Positions 25,355 to 40,300 of a stretch of DNA of 64,000 nucleotides are shown here, piece by piece; position 1 is the stretch's first letter, and each line of letters begins with the position of its first letter. The notes under the pieces are model-generated. The model had not been told where the DNA came from and searched no databases. It saw only the letters and a list, made by a program, of their open reading frames with translations. Both the position numbers and the translations under genes were made by a program. The DNA lies in the NCBI GenBank assembly GCA_018340805.1, contig JACMZG010001908.1, positions 47,190,026 to 47,254,025 of the forward strand, read 5' to 3'. Source of the DNA: Microvelia longipes. Its lineage: Eukaryota; Arthropoda; Insecta; Hemiptera; Veliidae.

Positions 25355-28300
25355 GAGGTCAACTGCAGGTTATGTTCCTCCATGGTAGTTTAAATAAATA
25401 AGGTCTAAGAAAAATTATTTGATATTTTTGGTTATATAATAATATTTAGGTTTAAGTAAATATAGATGTTTTTAAGGTACAAAATAATAAGGATAGTTAG
25501 ATGAGAGATAAATAATAATTTAGCTTATTCATTTATTTTTATAATTTTTAATTATAATATTATTTATATTATAAATATAAATTATAATTATAAATAATAA
25601 TTATAATTATAATTATATAATATTAATTATTAAATAATAATTAATTATATATAATTATATATATAATAAATATAGTTCAGCATATTATTTCTATATTAAG
25701 TTCAGTATGAAATAAGATTAAGAAATAAATTTTACCTCTATAGACAACAATAAAAAGATCCAATAAAAGCTATTGAATCCAATTTATCAAAGTTGCCCAG
25801 AAGTACACCCACCTTTGGGGCTCTCGTTCCATGTTTAAAAAGCTCTATTTTTTTTATAAAGAAAACACCTATTGATCATTTGCGAGTTTGCTGTAGTGGA
25901 AAATTGAGCAGCATTAAAGCAAAGGCCCATCGAAATGAGCCACTAAAACAATGACATCGAAATGCCGGTGGTATTATTTGAAAGTGGAATGGGGGGGGGG
26001 TCTAAATCCAAATTGGTGGTTAAGAAGATATTGATTGAGAACAATCGAGATATTGATTTGGAAGCAATCGACGAAGATATAGGACGGCAGGATGAAGGAA
26101 GATGTGCTGGTTTGGAAGGTTTTGGGAACATTGTATAGGGAAGTGGTTAGTTCTAAAAACTGAGTTCCAAATGTAGGTAAAGAAAAGGATTCCTTTATTA
26201 GAAGGTGTTGTAGGATTTCAGAAATAATTAATGGGGACAGACATTTCCCTTAATGCGTCATCTCCTTTATTCAAGATCCTTGGTTTCCAGTTAGACCTGG
26301 CTCATCTTTTGTCAGTTATTAATATTTACGTGGTGAAGTTGGCGGGTTGTTCGGTATATTTCTTTTGATTTGTTGTCAAGCAAGTCCCATATTGCTGTCT
26401 GTACCGTGTTCACTTTATCCCCAAATCAAACAGATGGGCGGTTTTCTAAAGCTTTCTAGCGGGTAATAATAACATAATAATCGGGTACGGGGTGCCTCGA
26501 ACAATTTCTCATTACATCGGATTCGGTACAAGTCGTTAAATTTATACTGCAACACGTCTTCGGACTTGCTTCGCTCGTCCTCAGATAGTAAATAGATTCG
26601 TTTCATCCCCAGCGGTCACCCATCCAGGCACTGAACACGCTCGATGCTGCTTTACTATTATGATCCACCAAAAATCATAGATGAACTTGTATTATAACGA
26701 AACTTAGTACATTTATTTATTACGTCAAAGGTACAAAGTTTGTACAAAGTTTCAACACAATTGAAAAATTTTTCGATTTTTAAAAAAAAACATACATACG
26801 TCATTCCATAATAAAAATTAAAGAAAATGCTGATAATAAGATGAAACATGTCGCATATGTTAGTCTTATACATAGCTACATACGTGCCGAATTTTAAATC
26901 AGATCACATAATTTTCCCGCGTTTTTTTTTATTTTTCAAAATTTTTGCTGAGTCATTATAGCGGGTTAATGACGTCATAAAAAATTATTTACCGAATAGC
27001 ACAACTACAGCGGTAGTTGAATTTGTGTACACAATTTCAACTCGCTAGCATAAATACACTGGGCGCTATGATGATAACAGACACACACACATACAGACAG
27101 ACAACTTTGCGAAAACCACTCAGGAGGCCTTAAAAACGCCTGAAACGAATAATTCCGGTGACATACAGGTTTCGGATTTTTTCGCAAACACAATACTTTT
27201 CCTATATACCTATGACATAAATGAGGAAAAGTAAAAATATGAGAAGAGCTTATCCATATCATACAATAAAAGGATACGTTGGCGAAGATATGTGTTTTTG
27301 AGGCAAGCAATCTCAGCAACGCTAATCTCAACAACTGCGCCAATGAACCCAGTAACTATTCCGACAAGAACTAATAAAAAGCACAGCATAAAGAATTGAT
27401 AAGTTAAATATCTAAATCCCCTGGCCTTCTCATTAATTTTCACCGTTTCATTTTCAATAATTTCATAATCAAGAGACTGTAACATAAAAATTGTGGATGA
27501 TATTTTTTATATCATGGATTTTTATAATAATATAAATTTACTGTTTGGAAAATCTTTGTTTAACATATTTTATTGATTAATACAACAACAATTATTGTTA
27601 CAAGTATTAGAGTTAAATAGTGTTAGTGGCTTGAGGGACTTGGTAGAGAAACAATCCAGTGAGCGCACTCGGGCAGGAGTAATTACCATTAGTAAAAATA
27701 TAGTGGTAAATAGATATAATTAATTTGTAAAAGAGAAATAATAGTAATAATAATAATAATAAGATGGATAAATAATCGTAATAATAGCTCAGCAATAGTT
27801 AAGTGAAGTAATAATATTACTAATATATAAAATGAAAGATAAGATAAGGGCTTGAAGAAGAAAGAAGAAGTAAAAAGAAAAATAAAATAATAATAAAATC
27901 TAAAGAGCCTGAAGCCTCTGACAGCTAAGGTCTCAAGAAGAGGTATTTTATAGCTACAGACATTATCTGGTGGAGGCTGTAATACCTTTAGGGGGAGGTA
28001 TTATTATAGCGGATTTAATTGATCTCTGGGCCACTGCCACCTCAGACGTCTGACAGGATTGTCCGGAAGGGTTTTAGAGTAAAGGAGTTGTACAAGAGGA
28101 TTGGGATGATCGATAAGGGATTNNNNNNNNNNNNNNNNNNNNNNNNNNNNNNNNNNNNNNNNNNNNNNNNNNNNNNNNNNNNNNNNNNNNNNNNNNNNNN
28201 NNNNNNNNNNNNNNNNNNNNNNNNNNNNNNNNNNNNNNNNNNNNNNNNNNNNNNNNNNNNNNNNNNNNNNNNNNNNNNNNNNNNNNNNNNNNNNNNNNNN

Positions 28301-31300
28301 NNNNNNNNNNNNNNNNNNNNNNNNNNNNNNNNNNNNNNNNNNNNNNNNNNNNNNNNNNNNNNNNNNNNNNNNNNNNNNNNNNNNNNNNNNNNNNNNNNNN
28401 NNNNNNNNNNNNNNNNNNNNNNNNNNNNNNNNNNNNNNNNNNNNNNNNNNNNNNNNNNNNNNNNNNNNNNNNNNNNNNNNNNNNNNNNNNNNNNNNNNNN
28501 NNNNNNNNNNNNNNNNNNNNNNNNNNNNNNNNNNNNNNNNNNNNNNNNNNNNNNNNNNNNNNNNNNNNNNNNNNNNNNNNNNNNNNNNNNNNNNNNNNNN
28601 NNNNNNNNNNNNNNNNNNNNNNNNNNNNNNNNNNNNNNNNNNNNNNNNNNNNNNNNNNNNNNNNNNNNNNNNNNNNNNNNNNNNNNNNNNNNNNNNNNNN
28701 NNNNNNNNNNNNNNNNNNNNNNNNNNNNNNNNNNNNNNNNNNNNNNNNNNNNNNNNNNNNNNNNNNNNNNNNNNNNNNNNNNNNNNNNNNNNNNNNNNNN
28801 NNNNNNNNNNNNNNNNNNNNNNNNNNNNNNNNNNNNNNNNNNNNNNNNNNNNNNNNNNNNNNNNNNNNNNNNNNNNNNNNNNNNNNNNNNNNNNNNNNNN
28901 NNNNNNNNNNNNNNNNNNNNNNNNNNNNNNNNNNNNNNNNNNNNNNNNNNNNNNNNNNNNNNNNNNNNNNNNNNNNNNNNNNNNNNNNNNNNNNNNNNNN
29001 TCGTGTTAACCATTTTGATGCGGTATTTCGCAGCAATTATTACTTAACTTGTTCTTTAAAGAGCTTATAGCAAACTATAAGAAAAACTTCCTAATTACCT
29101 AATACTTCGTAAAAAACTAAAAACTAAATATGAAGTTTGGCTCCTATATATTGAACCATAAAAAGCCATCTCAGCCTGAAGACCGCATCTCGATATCTCT
29201 GTTACTAGTAACACCCTCTGCATCTCTAATAGTATATTTATGTTTTTATTGATCCATTTATTTTATATTTTTGCCTGGTGTTACAGATTTTATGTTTTGT
29301 GTGTGTGTTGTACTGTTGTGTGTGTGCTGTAGTGACGATCGATGTCAGGTATAGTCAAGACGGCCCCCTCTTCAGCTTAAATTCATTGCCTTTCATAGAG
29401 ACCTCATAATTTGTTTGGAAAAATTTGCTAAAAGGTGACATTAACCTACATTTTTCTCGCCCATGATGAGATGAACAATTAAAGCAATGAGTCGTCCTAA
29501 AGCTGCTCCATTCATCATATTAGGGACAAACATCCCAGCTGTTATTTTAGAACCACCAAAGAAAGCAGATATTACATAGTATGTAACAAATATTATTGCC
29601 ATTGGTTGAACAGGAATAAGTTCTAAAACATACATACAACATATTTATGAAAAATAGAGATAAGGTTGGCAGGCCTGTAGCCAACTAGAACTGGTTCAGA
29701 AGGCAAATCAATTTCAGAGGAAGCGATGTTCCACACACCTTTAATTACGGGTTTCTCACTAAACTACTTTGTAAGAAGGGGCCAAAATTTTCCAGAAAGG
29801 GCTATGCCTGGCTACAAGGCCCGTATGTTGGATTTATGAGTACAACACAATTTTGGGGTTTCCCAAAAATCTAATTAATTCTTCCCACAAGACTTTAAAT
29901 AATAAAGACAACAATAAACAATTTATTGTTTAAAAATATTTTAAAATTTCTTAATAAGTTCCTTTAATAAGTTACCTAAAAATCTAAGGAATAGCGATTT
30001 AGAGTATGGGAAATTTGTCAGAGAATGTAAGAAAATTTTAACTAAAAACCCAATTTACAATATTGAGGAATTTTTCCAGTTAAAAATATCGATTTTAAAC
30101 TTATTTTTTTATTTTTTATTTGTTTTTTTATTCATAGTATAATTAAGATTTTTGTTTTCATAAATAATGTTATGTTATAGAACGAAAGAATAAAAAGTCT
30201 CTCCACAGTTATAGATTTTATTAAAACTAAAGCAGAGCGCTTTCGACCTAACAAGAGGTCATCATCAGTGCCTATTAAACAAATAAGACAAAAATGTCAA
30301 CACACTTATACATAAAAAATTACAAAAATATACCAAAGAAAACAGATAAATTACAGAAATAGAGTGATAAATAATATAAAAATAAATATAAATAATAAAA
30401 ATAAAATACAAAAAATATAAATAAATAAATTAATTAAAAGTGAATAAATAGAAATATTACCGTTGAGCCGAGATAAAAGCGTTGAAAAGGTAGTTTTAAA
30501 TATAAAACAAAATCAGGAAGGTTTGAGTAGGCTTGTAACAAGACACATACTGGTGGATGCAGGGTGCGGCGCTCGTAGTAGCGCATTGATAAGCGGCGTT
30601 CGCTCCCCTCTTTCATTCAAATTCAGATCACCAACAGTGTCTTGACTTCTAAAGATCTCTAAGTTCTCCAAAAAGATTATTTATCACTCCATTTCTGTAA
30701 TTTATCTGTTTTCTTTGGTATATTTTTGTAATTTTTTATGTATAAGTGTGTTTTGACATTTTTTGTCTTATTTGTTTAATAGGCACTGATGATGACCTCT
30801 TGTTAGGTCGAAAGCGCTCTGCTTTAGTTTTAATAAAATCTATAACTGTGGAGAGACTTTTTATTCTTTCGTTCTATTACGATGGACTCCATTTATGCTC
30901 ATTCTCAAACATGTTATGTTATGTTTCTCCGTGTTTAATTGTTTTGTTATTATAATATTCTATTATTTAATAATCTTGGATTGAATTATTGTGTAATATA
31001 TAGTTAGAGTTAATGTTAAGACAGCCACAAATATTTTTATGCATATGCTATTTATAAACATGATTTTATGTATAACTTGTATAGATGGACCTTTTGTAAA
31101 AGTATTCTAAAAATATCTAAAGCAAAAAAAAGTATTCTTATTCTTAATATTAGCAAACGAAAAAGGACACTGCAATAGTCAAAAATTCAAAAGCCAAATC
31201 TTAAATCCCTTAAAAAATTTACTAGCATCATTAACGTTAACTAAATGTGCACCAAGCAAGTTAAAACAGTAAGGAACCAACCATACAAGATATTTTTTAC

Positions 31301-34300
31301 CCGCTTCAGTTCTTAATATATACTTATTTTTTCTCTTAAACTAGGTATATCCCAATGTTTATTATGAATGTACAAATTTGAATATTTTCCTATTTACAAA
31401 TATGAATTTTGTCTTACACAGAGAGAGCTGCTATACATTTAAAACTTTGGAGACTATCAAGGATCTGCCTATCATTTCCTGCCTCTTTTACACAACTAAA
31501 AGCTTTTCTCTGAGCACTTTCAAACTTGTCTAAAATGAAATCGTGCGCACTACCCGATAACCCTACCTAATATAAGAGTATACAAGAGAAAAATAAATCA
31601 TTATAAGTTGTTTCTAAGGAATTACCTTCCTAAGTACAGGTGACCGCTGGGATAAAACGGATGACTTACTGTCTAAAAATGAGAACAGGGAGTCTAAAGA
31701 CGACTGCAATATAAATTAGGTGATTTGGAGCGTAGCAAATATTCTGAGGAAAAGTTATGAGGTACTTGTACAATTTTTTTTATTAAAATACTAAAAAATC
31801 AATAAAAATGAAGAGGAACAAAGAACTATACCAGGATCTTTATGCATGAAATATTCTAGCATTCTTTCTTCTTGCTGCAGTGCATACATTGACATGGTAC
31901 TGAATTGACCCTCCGGGCACTGCTTCTACAACACAATTGTATTATAAGCACTGACTCGAACATAACATTATATAGGAAGCATACATTTCCAAAGCTAATA
32001 AATTAATGAAGCAAAGAACACTAAAACAATCAAAAACTACTTATATTAAATAATTCAGATGGAAATGACCAAACAGCTATAACTTATGAAAAAAGCTGTT
32101 TTCAAAAATCGCTGCCAAACCGTGATGACATTTAAAGCACATTTGATCAGGCAATAAAAAGGCATGTTAATGACTTACATTATGCATGGTTTTGTTAAAA
32201 TCAGGTGAATAATTTGGGGGCTGGGAAGGGCAGCAGAAAATATGAGGTTACAAAATATTTTTAAGCCAAGGATGTCTTATCCTAGTGTCTCGAAACATGT
32301 ACACCTAAAGGTTCTCAAGTTATAACACTTTACCAATTGAAAGAGACAAAAAATAAACAGGAAAAACCACTTTTAGGCTTCGAATAGTACATACACAAGG
32401 GAGATTAAGGTAATGCTGTATAAAATAAGTTGGTTTTACTAAAAATGAAGGGTGGGCCCATTATCATACTATCTACAATGGGGTAAGATAATTGTAAAAA
32501 ACCCATCCAGAATAATCAACCCCATATCAAGTTCATATCAATGGGACCAGCCTGCCTAAAAACAAGGCAGGGTTCTAATGGTTTTTGTTATAATACTCTT
32601 ACCACATTGCATAAAGTATAATAATGGACTCAACATTAACTTGTAGTAAAAACCAACTTATTTTATACATCATTACCTAAATCAACCAATAAATATGCCC
32701 TACTCAAAGCCTTTCTAAAAACGTGATAAATGATGTATTATATTCATCTAGTGTGGTTTCTTTATAATACATTCACCCCATTATAGATGATAAAAGTAAC
32801 GCACCCAACCAAAACGAGAAAATGATAAGCTGTCAAATAAATGTTTGTCTTGGTGGGTCCATTACAACATTTTAACCGCAGCTTCGACTGATAAGGTATC
32901 TAAAATATCATTTATGTGTAAACTTGTTAAATTAAGAACCTAATAAATGGTTTATTTATTTATTTGCTATAACACTCTTGCACCATGGTATATAGTAGGT
33001 ACAATGGACCCACATACGAGGTCTAAGTACCTAGGAAATTATTTCCTCCGGAATTTAATTTTATGGTATATAGTGAGGTAAGTAACCTAACCTATATTAA
33101 AAATACATTTTTAGGCAAATTTATTTGTTTTGATTTTGCGGAGTGTCTATTATCTAACTCTAACCGGAATAACACATTGTATTATTTAAATAAAATACCT
33201 TAAATCAAATGTAGCAATCCCTTCAGGAAAACATTCTTTAAGTTTGTCTTGAGGGATTTTAGAACAATAATCCAATTCAGCACGTAAAAGATGCTTAAAG
33301 CATTCATAAGTACGGCCCAGAATACGACTTCAGCAACTTTCAACACCTTAAACTTAATCCATCTTCTGGGATTACAAACAAGAACTTACAAACGCACCTT
33401 TTTGTAAATATTCAACAACAAAATCAAGTAATTAAAAAGTACTATTAATGCGGGTGTTAAAATGTTTAAATGATAAAGAGTCGTGGGTTCATAGTGAAAA
33501 CAATTGTTCAGCCAAACCTGCATAATTTTTCTACATGTTCTTAGTAATTTATTTGTCGTATTTTTAGCGATTTTCCTTTGAAAAAAAATGTGTACCTCAT
33601 AGGGAGTGTGACTACAATCCATTTTTATAAACTTTGCATTATTTTTAAGACCATTGAATTATCATATACCCTCTCGCACTTATTATATTTCTTTTATAAC
33701 TTAATGTATTTATATCTTGAATATGAATCAATGTAGGTAAGAAATGACCAGGACTTAGACTGTTTGTTATCTTGACTTATTTTCATTTGTTCGTAATTTA
33801 TAAAAATAAACTTTTGCTGAGTCAGTATATTGTTCAGTCCTGGATTAAATCACCAGACTTAGTAGTTTTCTTACTCTACTCTATGGTCCTGTTGAATCCT
33901 AAGACGTAAAAAATCACCCCTATGGGATGCTGAACTGATAGGGTGGGGAAGCAAAGTAGGCTACATTGTTAGGCTCTTTTGGCCAGTTTCAACCCCCCCC
34001 CCCCCTCCTTACTTCACAACATTGATTTTCATAATTCCTATTATTATTCTTTTTTCATGGAAACAACTAAATTAACCTGATGAGGTTCACTACCATAAAC
34101 CATGATAGTGAGGGGAAACGCAATTAGTTTTCTGATCACAAATGTAAGTATGATTTTCAAATCAAGTTTAAATAATTCACTTTCAAGACCTTTTGAAAGT
34201 AAATTCTCACGAGTGATTTATATAGAGATTGTATTGAGAAGTATTGACTTCTAAATTAAAGCCAACTCCTAAGCTAGTCAGCCTCCCAGCAATCTCCAGT

Positions 34301-37300
34301 TAAAAGGCTCCACGCTTCCATCAATCCATGCTTTACAATCCATATTTCATAGAAGTACAATCCATATTTAACATTAAAAATCTCATGACAATTTAGAAAA
34401 TAAACCAGTCATAATAATATGGGCATTCTCAAAAATATTATTAAGACTTGATGCAATATAAGTAAATTGTAATCCAAGTGGTTTTAATTTAAAATTGCAG
34501 GAATATGTAAAGCTAAGTTTGCCTTTGTGGCCGTAAACTTAGTTTTTGTACCGGAGGTACTGAGTTCGCAGCCGTGGCTTTGCTCTCAGTTTATATGAAT
34601 AGTATCTACAGTAAAAAGATTTCTCCCATTTAAATTAAAACTTAGAACTTAGTGGATGCAACCTAGGAGAAGTTGTTTCCGCAGGGTGAATACTCTGATG
34701 GGCCGGAAGGCTATTAAGCTTAAATAAATAAATTGATTTAAATAAAGATAAAATTGATGTATAAAACATACCTCCTTCTAACAAGAATCATTAGTTGATG
34801 AGTATACACCCACAGTGATCCTAACAATGCAGCTATAATCCCAATCAATACAAGCATAGGAAATTCATAATAACTGTAAATATATACTGGTGTGAAAGGC
34901 CATGGAGACAGAAACAAAAAGTATTCTGGTTTAAAATGACCTGAAAAGTTTGTTTGAATTATTATACAAATAGTTAGCAAGTGAATTGTACCAAATATGC
35001 ACTGTTTAGGGTCCCAGTGCAAGGTGCAACAGTTAGTGTATGAGCTGACAATCAAAGAACTGTCTAGTGATATTAATTAGGGTGAGGTGATAGATCACCA
35101 AGAAAGTAGCCCAGGTTTTGGGCCTCTTTTTAGCTCCCTCAGATGGAAAATAGTGTTCTACCTTATGAGTCTTAGTGAAAGCATTTAGCGTAAAGTGATG
35201 TAGAAATTCATACAGTAGGGGTGGGGGCGCGGGACACAGTGGTCTAACTCCCCTAAGCTGCTTTAGATGGACCTGCCCTAAGTTCACCCTTTCTCCGCTA
35301 GTGGCAGGTTCAGTTCACCTTGTACCCCATATATATAAATAATTATTTCTTCAATTCCAATATTAAAATTATTTAAAAGGGTCTTTAACAATGTTAAAAT
35401 TGTATTAATTATTTTAAAGGTATAATTTTCATAAACGCTTTTATAAAAATATAAACGCTGTGTTAATTTTAAGTAGACCTGATATCGTGATAACCATGAT
35501 TTGTAGACAAAAATAAAAATGTTTGTAAACAAACATCAACCGGGAAATTATAAATTTAATTTACGTCTTCGTTGTCTCATTATAACACATCTTTCGTAAC
35601 ACACGTTATCCTATTTTCTAAAAAAAATTATCTTACAAGCTACTGAAAAAGAAAAAAGTCAATGAATAAGATAAAAATCGTCTTGTTTACATTTTTTATA
35701 AACATAAATAGAAGTATCGATTTAAAACTGATAAAATAGTAATAAGGGCACAAGGTGAAAACTAGCGCTCGGTGTGGGAGTTGATGCAACTAATCCCTTT
35801 TTTTCGGAACCACCTAAAACCAGGGAGTTAGACCACTGTGTCCCCCCGCCCCGACCCCTACTGTATGAATTTAATTTCTACATCACTTTAATTTTGTGCC
35901 TCATCCACAGAAGAGCCATGACTTTACTAAAAGTTTTCACAGTTCCACAATTTCAACAGTTGTGAGCTACCCTGCTCTAGAACCATGAAGCAAAAACATA
36001 TGTTCATATTTTAAAGATGAACATGTTTTTCAACATTGTCAACATATGCATCTTCAACAACTCAAGATTCCACATTAAATTCAGATTACAAAAACAATAT
36101 GGAACAATTTTGGATGCATACGCTTACTGAACAACCACAATTACCAACTATGGGCATAAAGAACTTATTGCACTCCGTATCAACATATCTATATTAAATG
36201 GTTTCTATTTAAGAACAAAATTGCATAAAGAACTTATTGCACTCCGTATCAACATATCTATATTAAATGGTTTCTATTTAAGAACAAAATTGCATAAAAA
36301 ACTTATTGCACTCCGTATCAACATATCTATATTAAATGGTTTCTATTTAAGAACAAAATTGCATAAAGAACTTATTGCACTCCGTATCAACATATCTATC
36401 TTATATGGTTTCTCATTAAGGTGCATTTTTAGGCCAAAGCAAGGAACCACCTGCACATAGAATCTTGTTCTCAAGTTGCTCAATGCACGACTATTCTTGA
36501 ATTGACAAATTGGTATACCACAAGAACTGTCTCTCCAGTTTCAATGTTTCCTACTTAAAAACTGTAATTAACAGAAAGAGGGGAAACCCTTTTCTCTTTT
36601 GCCTTTGGGCTTCATGACTTTTTAGGGGGGCCACATTAGCCAAAAGGTGAAGAATTATTGATTTATTTATTCATTCGCAGAGTGTACCCCTTTCTTTATC
36701 GTCAAACACAACCCAATCCTTGGGATCTAAGGTCAATAATTCACAATACTAACTTCAAAATGTAAAACCAATGAGTAAATACCTGGGTGATTTTCAAACA
36801 AAGACAGGAAAAATACAAACGATGAAGAACTAGCAAGAGAGCAAACAAAATTTTAAAACACAGATCTCCTGACCAAAAGCAAGCATACTCCTCCAGTGAC
36901 ATCAACGTAGCACCTAAAAATATTGCCATTTGAAAAGGTACATATAATAAACAGAAATGTCAATTTTAGACAAAACCCACCTGAAATAAATCAATGGATC
37001 CAAAAAAAATAAAATGAAAGAATATAAACATATGGGAACTTGGCCTCACCACATCATTTGGTACTCTCATCCACTACTTCGGACTCGCTTCGTTCATCCT
37101 TAGATAGTAAAGAATATCAATTTTAATCCCAGCTGTCATCCATCTAGGTACTAACATCGCTCGATGTTGCTTAATGAAAATGAAACAAAATAATGAAACA
37201 AATCTTAACTCAGATTTGTTTCAATATGGTGTGTTCACAGTTTCAGATAGATCACTAAATACGTGAATTAACTTAAACTGTGAACAACCATCCGTATTGA

Positions 37301-40300
37301 AACAATACGTTATGTACTTATTTATCACATATACAATCGTATCGTTTGTATACTTATTTATCACATAAACAGATACAATCCGTATGGAAACAACACGTGT
37401 ATACTATTTATCAACAGATACATCCGTAGGAAACAACTCGTTGTATACTTATTTATCACATAAACAGATACACTTTTACATAATTTCAACTTAACACACC
37501 GATCCGATCATTTTTCCGTGTTTTAAGATTTTTTTTTAAATGTATGCTCAGTCATTTAATGACGGTTAATGACGTCCCATAAAAATTATTTTCTTCGGAT
37601 GTGCTATCCTTGCTAACTAGACCTAAAAATTGATTTTTGTACCACGTTCCATCTTTCTAGCATAACACACTAAGAGATATGATGATAACAGACACACACA
37701 CAAACACACATACCGACTGAAAACTTCGTAAAAACCTGTGATGGATTAGTTATAACAACTTACTTCATCATGTATTGCATCGTCATTAATCAGTGCACCG
37801 TGGGGTCATCACTAGCCGAGTCTAAGTCCGAGAGTTCAGTCACAGAGACTAGTTAAAATCATTGTTTATAGTTTACCTGAAGAAACTATAAACAGGGCTA
37901 TAGTCTTTTTATTGAACGAATACGACTGTTTATTCTCTAATCCCGATCTGTTTATATTAAACATAAACAATCAGGGGTTAGATGACCGGCCTGAAGGCGG
38001 TGGCGTCGAGTGACCTCAAGCAACGAGGTGAATAAAAACTGGATACAGGGACACACACAGGTCACTCTGAATGTGCAGTACCGCACACGATGCTGTTCAA
38101 AAGTTGGTAAGTCACCACTCTTTTAATCAATAAGTTTTCTAAGATCCTTTAAAGTTAAAGTCTTTAAATCTTTAAATCTCTTTATTTCACGGTATTTATA
38201 CCAGTTACATAAAAAAATAACATAACAAAAAAGAAATACAAATTAGGCAACATACTAATTACAAAATATCATTACATATATTATATATAATACTAATTAG
38301 CCATTATTCTAAAAGGAAAAAAAAAGTCAAAAGAATAAAAAAAACAGCATTAAAAATAATATATAAAGATAAAATAATAATATATAATCAAAGTAAATAC
38401 AAAAAAAATTAAAAATTGTAAAAAAAAGAATTAAATATAAATGGATAGTAATATTTTTTATATGTGATTAAAAATATATGGAATAAAAATGTAGGAAACA
38501 AAATAATAAAAAAAAAAAATTAAAAGTTAAAAAATTATGAAGGAAACAAGTTAACATTAAAATTTAAAGAGGAAATAAAATGAAAGTGTAGAATTGCTTA
38601 TAAAACACAATCAAAAAGTAGTAGTATTTAAAAAATTAACTAAAACAAAAAAAAAGGAGTGAGAAAGTTAATAAATTTAAGTAAACATATAATTAATTAT
38701 ATTCAAATACACATTCAATAAGTATTTGTACAAAAAATAAATAAATGAATAAATAAAGGAGTAATAAATATATATTATTAATACTAACTAATATGATAGA
38801 AAAAGGTTAAACAGAGTTTAATAAAATTCTAGTGCTGAATTAAGCAAATTTGAGCAAAAGGGCAGTTAAGAGAGAAAGTATAACATTTATATTCAAGGGG
38901 AAAGATATAATATGTTTTTTAAGTTTTGTTGAGGAATCAGTAAAAAAATCATAACCTGGAAGTAAAATATTAGCGAGTCTTTGCATTCTAAGGATAGGAA
39001 GCATTATACATATAGTTAGTACAGGAATATGGTATGAGGTAGGAAGAAAGTGTAGGAGAGTCTGGTGCGGTGAGTTGGAATTCTAAAGGACACGAGGGAA
39101 AGCAGATCAGAGCAGACTTTTTGTTATTGGCAATTCTATGAAGGATGGTTAGATCAGAAACAGTTCTACGGACGGAAAGAGATTTGCATCTCTAGTCTTT
39201 TTAGAACTGTAGACTTTTATAAGAGGAATCAGTGGTATCTATTTTTAGTTTGTATGCACATGCTCTTAAAATTTGTGTTGTACTCTCTCAATGAGTAGTG
39301 CATATTTGTTATAAACAGGGTTCCAGATGGAGGAAAATAAAGTCATTCTTTCATAACGTAATTAGCCTTTTATATATTTAAATGCAAGCATAGCCTAGCA
39401 TGAGTTCTGAAAAATGAATAAGTTTGTTAATTAGTTTGCAAAATGACTCAATTAAAATGTTATTAAATTATCATATTGTTATTTATTACACCTAAAGACA
39501 ATACAAATAACATCTCTGTACAAGATTGCTCTCTCTCGCGAGCGAAGCGAGTCCCCAAACATTAATGGTGCGCCAAACGCGCGCAGCGTGACAAACCTCT
39601 CAGGCTATAAAAACACCTGAAACTGGTACTTCGGATTTTCGCTAACACAATACTTTCCCTATGTACCTACGGAATAAATGAGAGAAAGTAAAAATAATCC
39701 AATTAAATTGAAATTTGTTATAAGTGTAGCCTTGCATACTATACTAATAAACATACGAATTTCTGTTTTAATACAGCAAGTATATTTATGATTTTTGTTG
39801 GATCATAAAAATTAAGCACCATCCAGCGAGGTCAGTGCCTGGATGATCGCTGGGAGTAAAACAAATAAATGACACAGCAAAAATGACAAAACATCTGATC
39901 GAGCTGAATGTTTATAGACATATATTTAGTTCATAGACATATAGGTATTTAGCTTTCTAATGGTTAACAAATATAAATGTTATTATTAGCACAAGTGCCG
40001 ATTTCATCATTTGACATCTACAACATAATGTCAACAAATAACGTTTTTATACTAATACATTTGGCAATTCAATAGGCAATTTCAATTTATAGATACTAGT
40101 AATATGACAAACTAATATATAAAACGTCAACTATGTGGCCGCGAAGCGGCTCCCAGCACCGACGAGTGCTATGGTATTTTTAGCCATATATATACTACTA
40201 CTTATATTTATAGTATTTTAGAAAAAAAAATAGTGAGTGATAAAATCATAATTTGGTAAGTAATTGTGGTAAGTGAAATAATTTTATGCTATTTAAGATA

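Larger units (their letters stand above)
10735..28122 (+). repeat. 17.4-kb segmental duplication, left copy
   Basis: Nearly the same sequence returns at 29013-46550 in the same orientation, shifted by about 18.4 kb. Long stretches, including whole exons C1, E and G, are the same length in both. Differences are mostly single-base indels and homopolymer lengths, and concentrate near the outer ends and AT-rich parts. Confidence 0.95.
30179..30910. mobile_element. Penelope-like element (right copy)
   Basis: Duplicate of 11749-12445 with the same arms, tail and flanking target duplication. Hammerhead-like motifs lie at 30230-30273 (minus) and 30781-30824 (plus). Confidence 0.68.

Noticed and set aside
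26604..26653. Functional 5S rRNA gene
   Set aside because: Only the internal promoter region is present. The ends and overall fold of 5S are missing.
28019..29047. Long open frames across the N run
   Set aside because: They consist almost entirely of unknown bases and have no sequence support.
36221..36460. 79-codon frame with 23-residue repeats as a gene
   Set aside because: The left duplicate of the same array is frameshifted. It is a tandem repeat derived from a transposon fragment.
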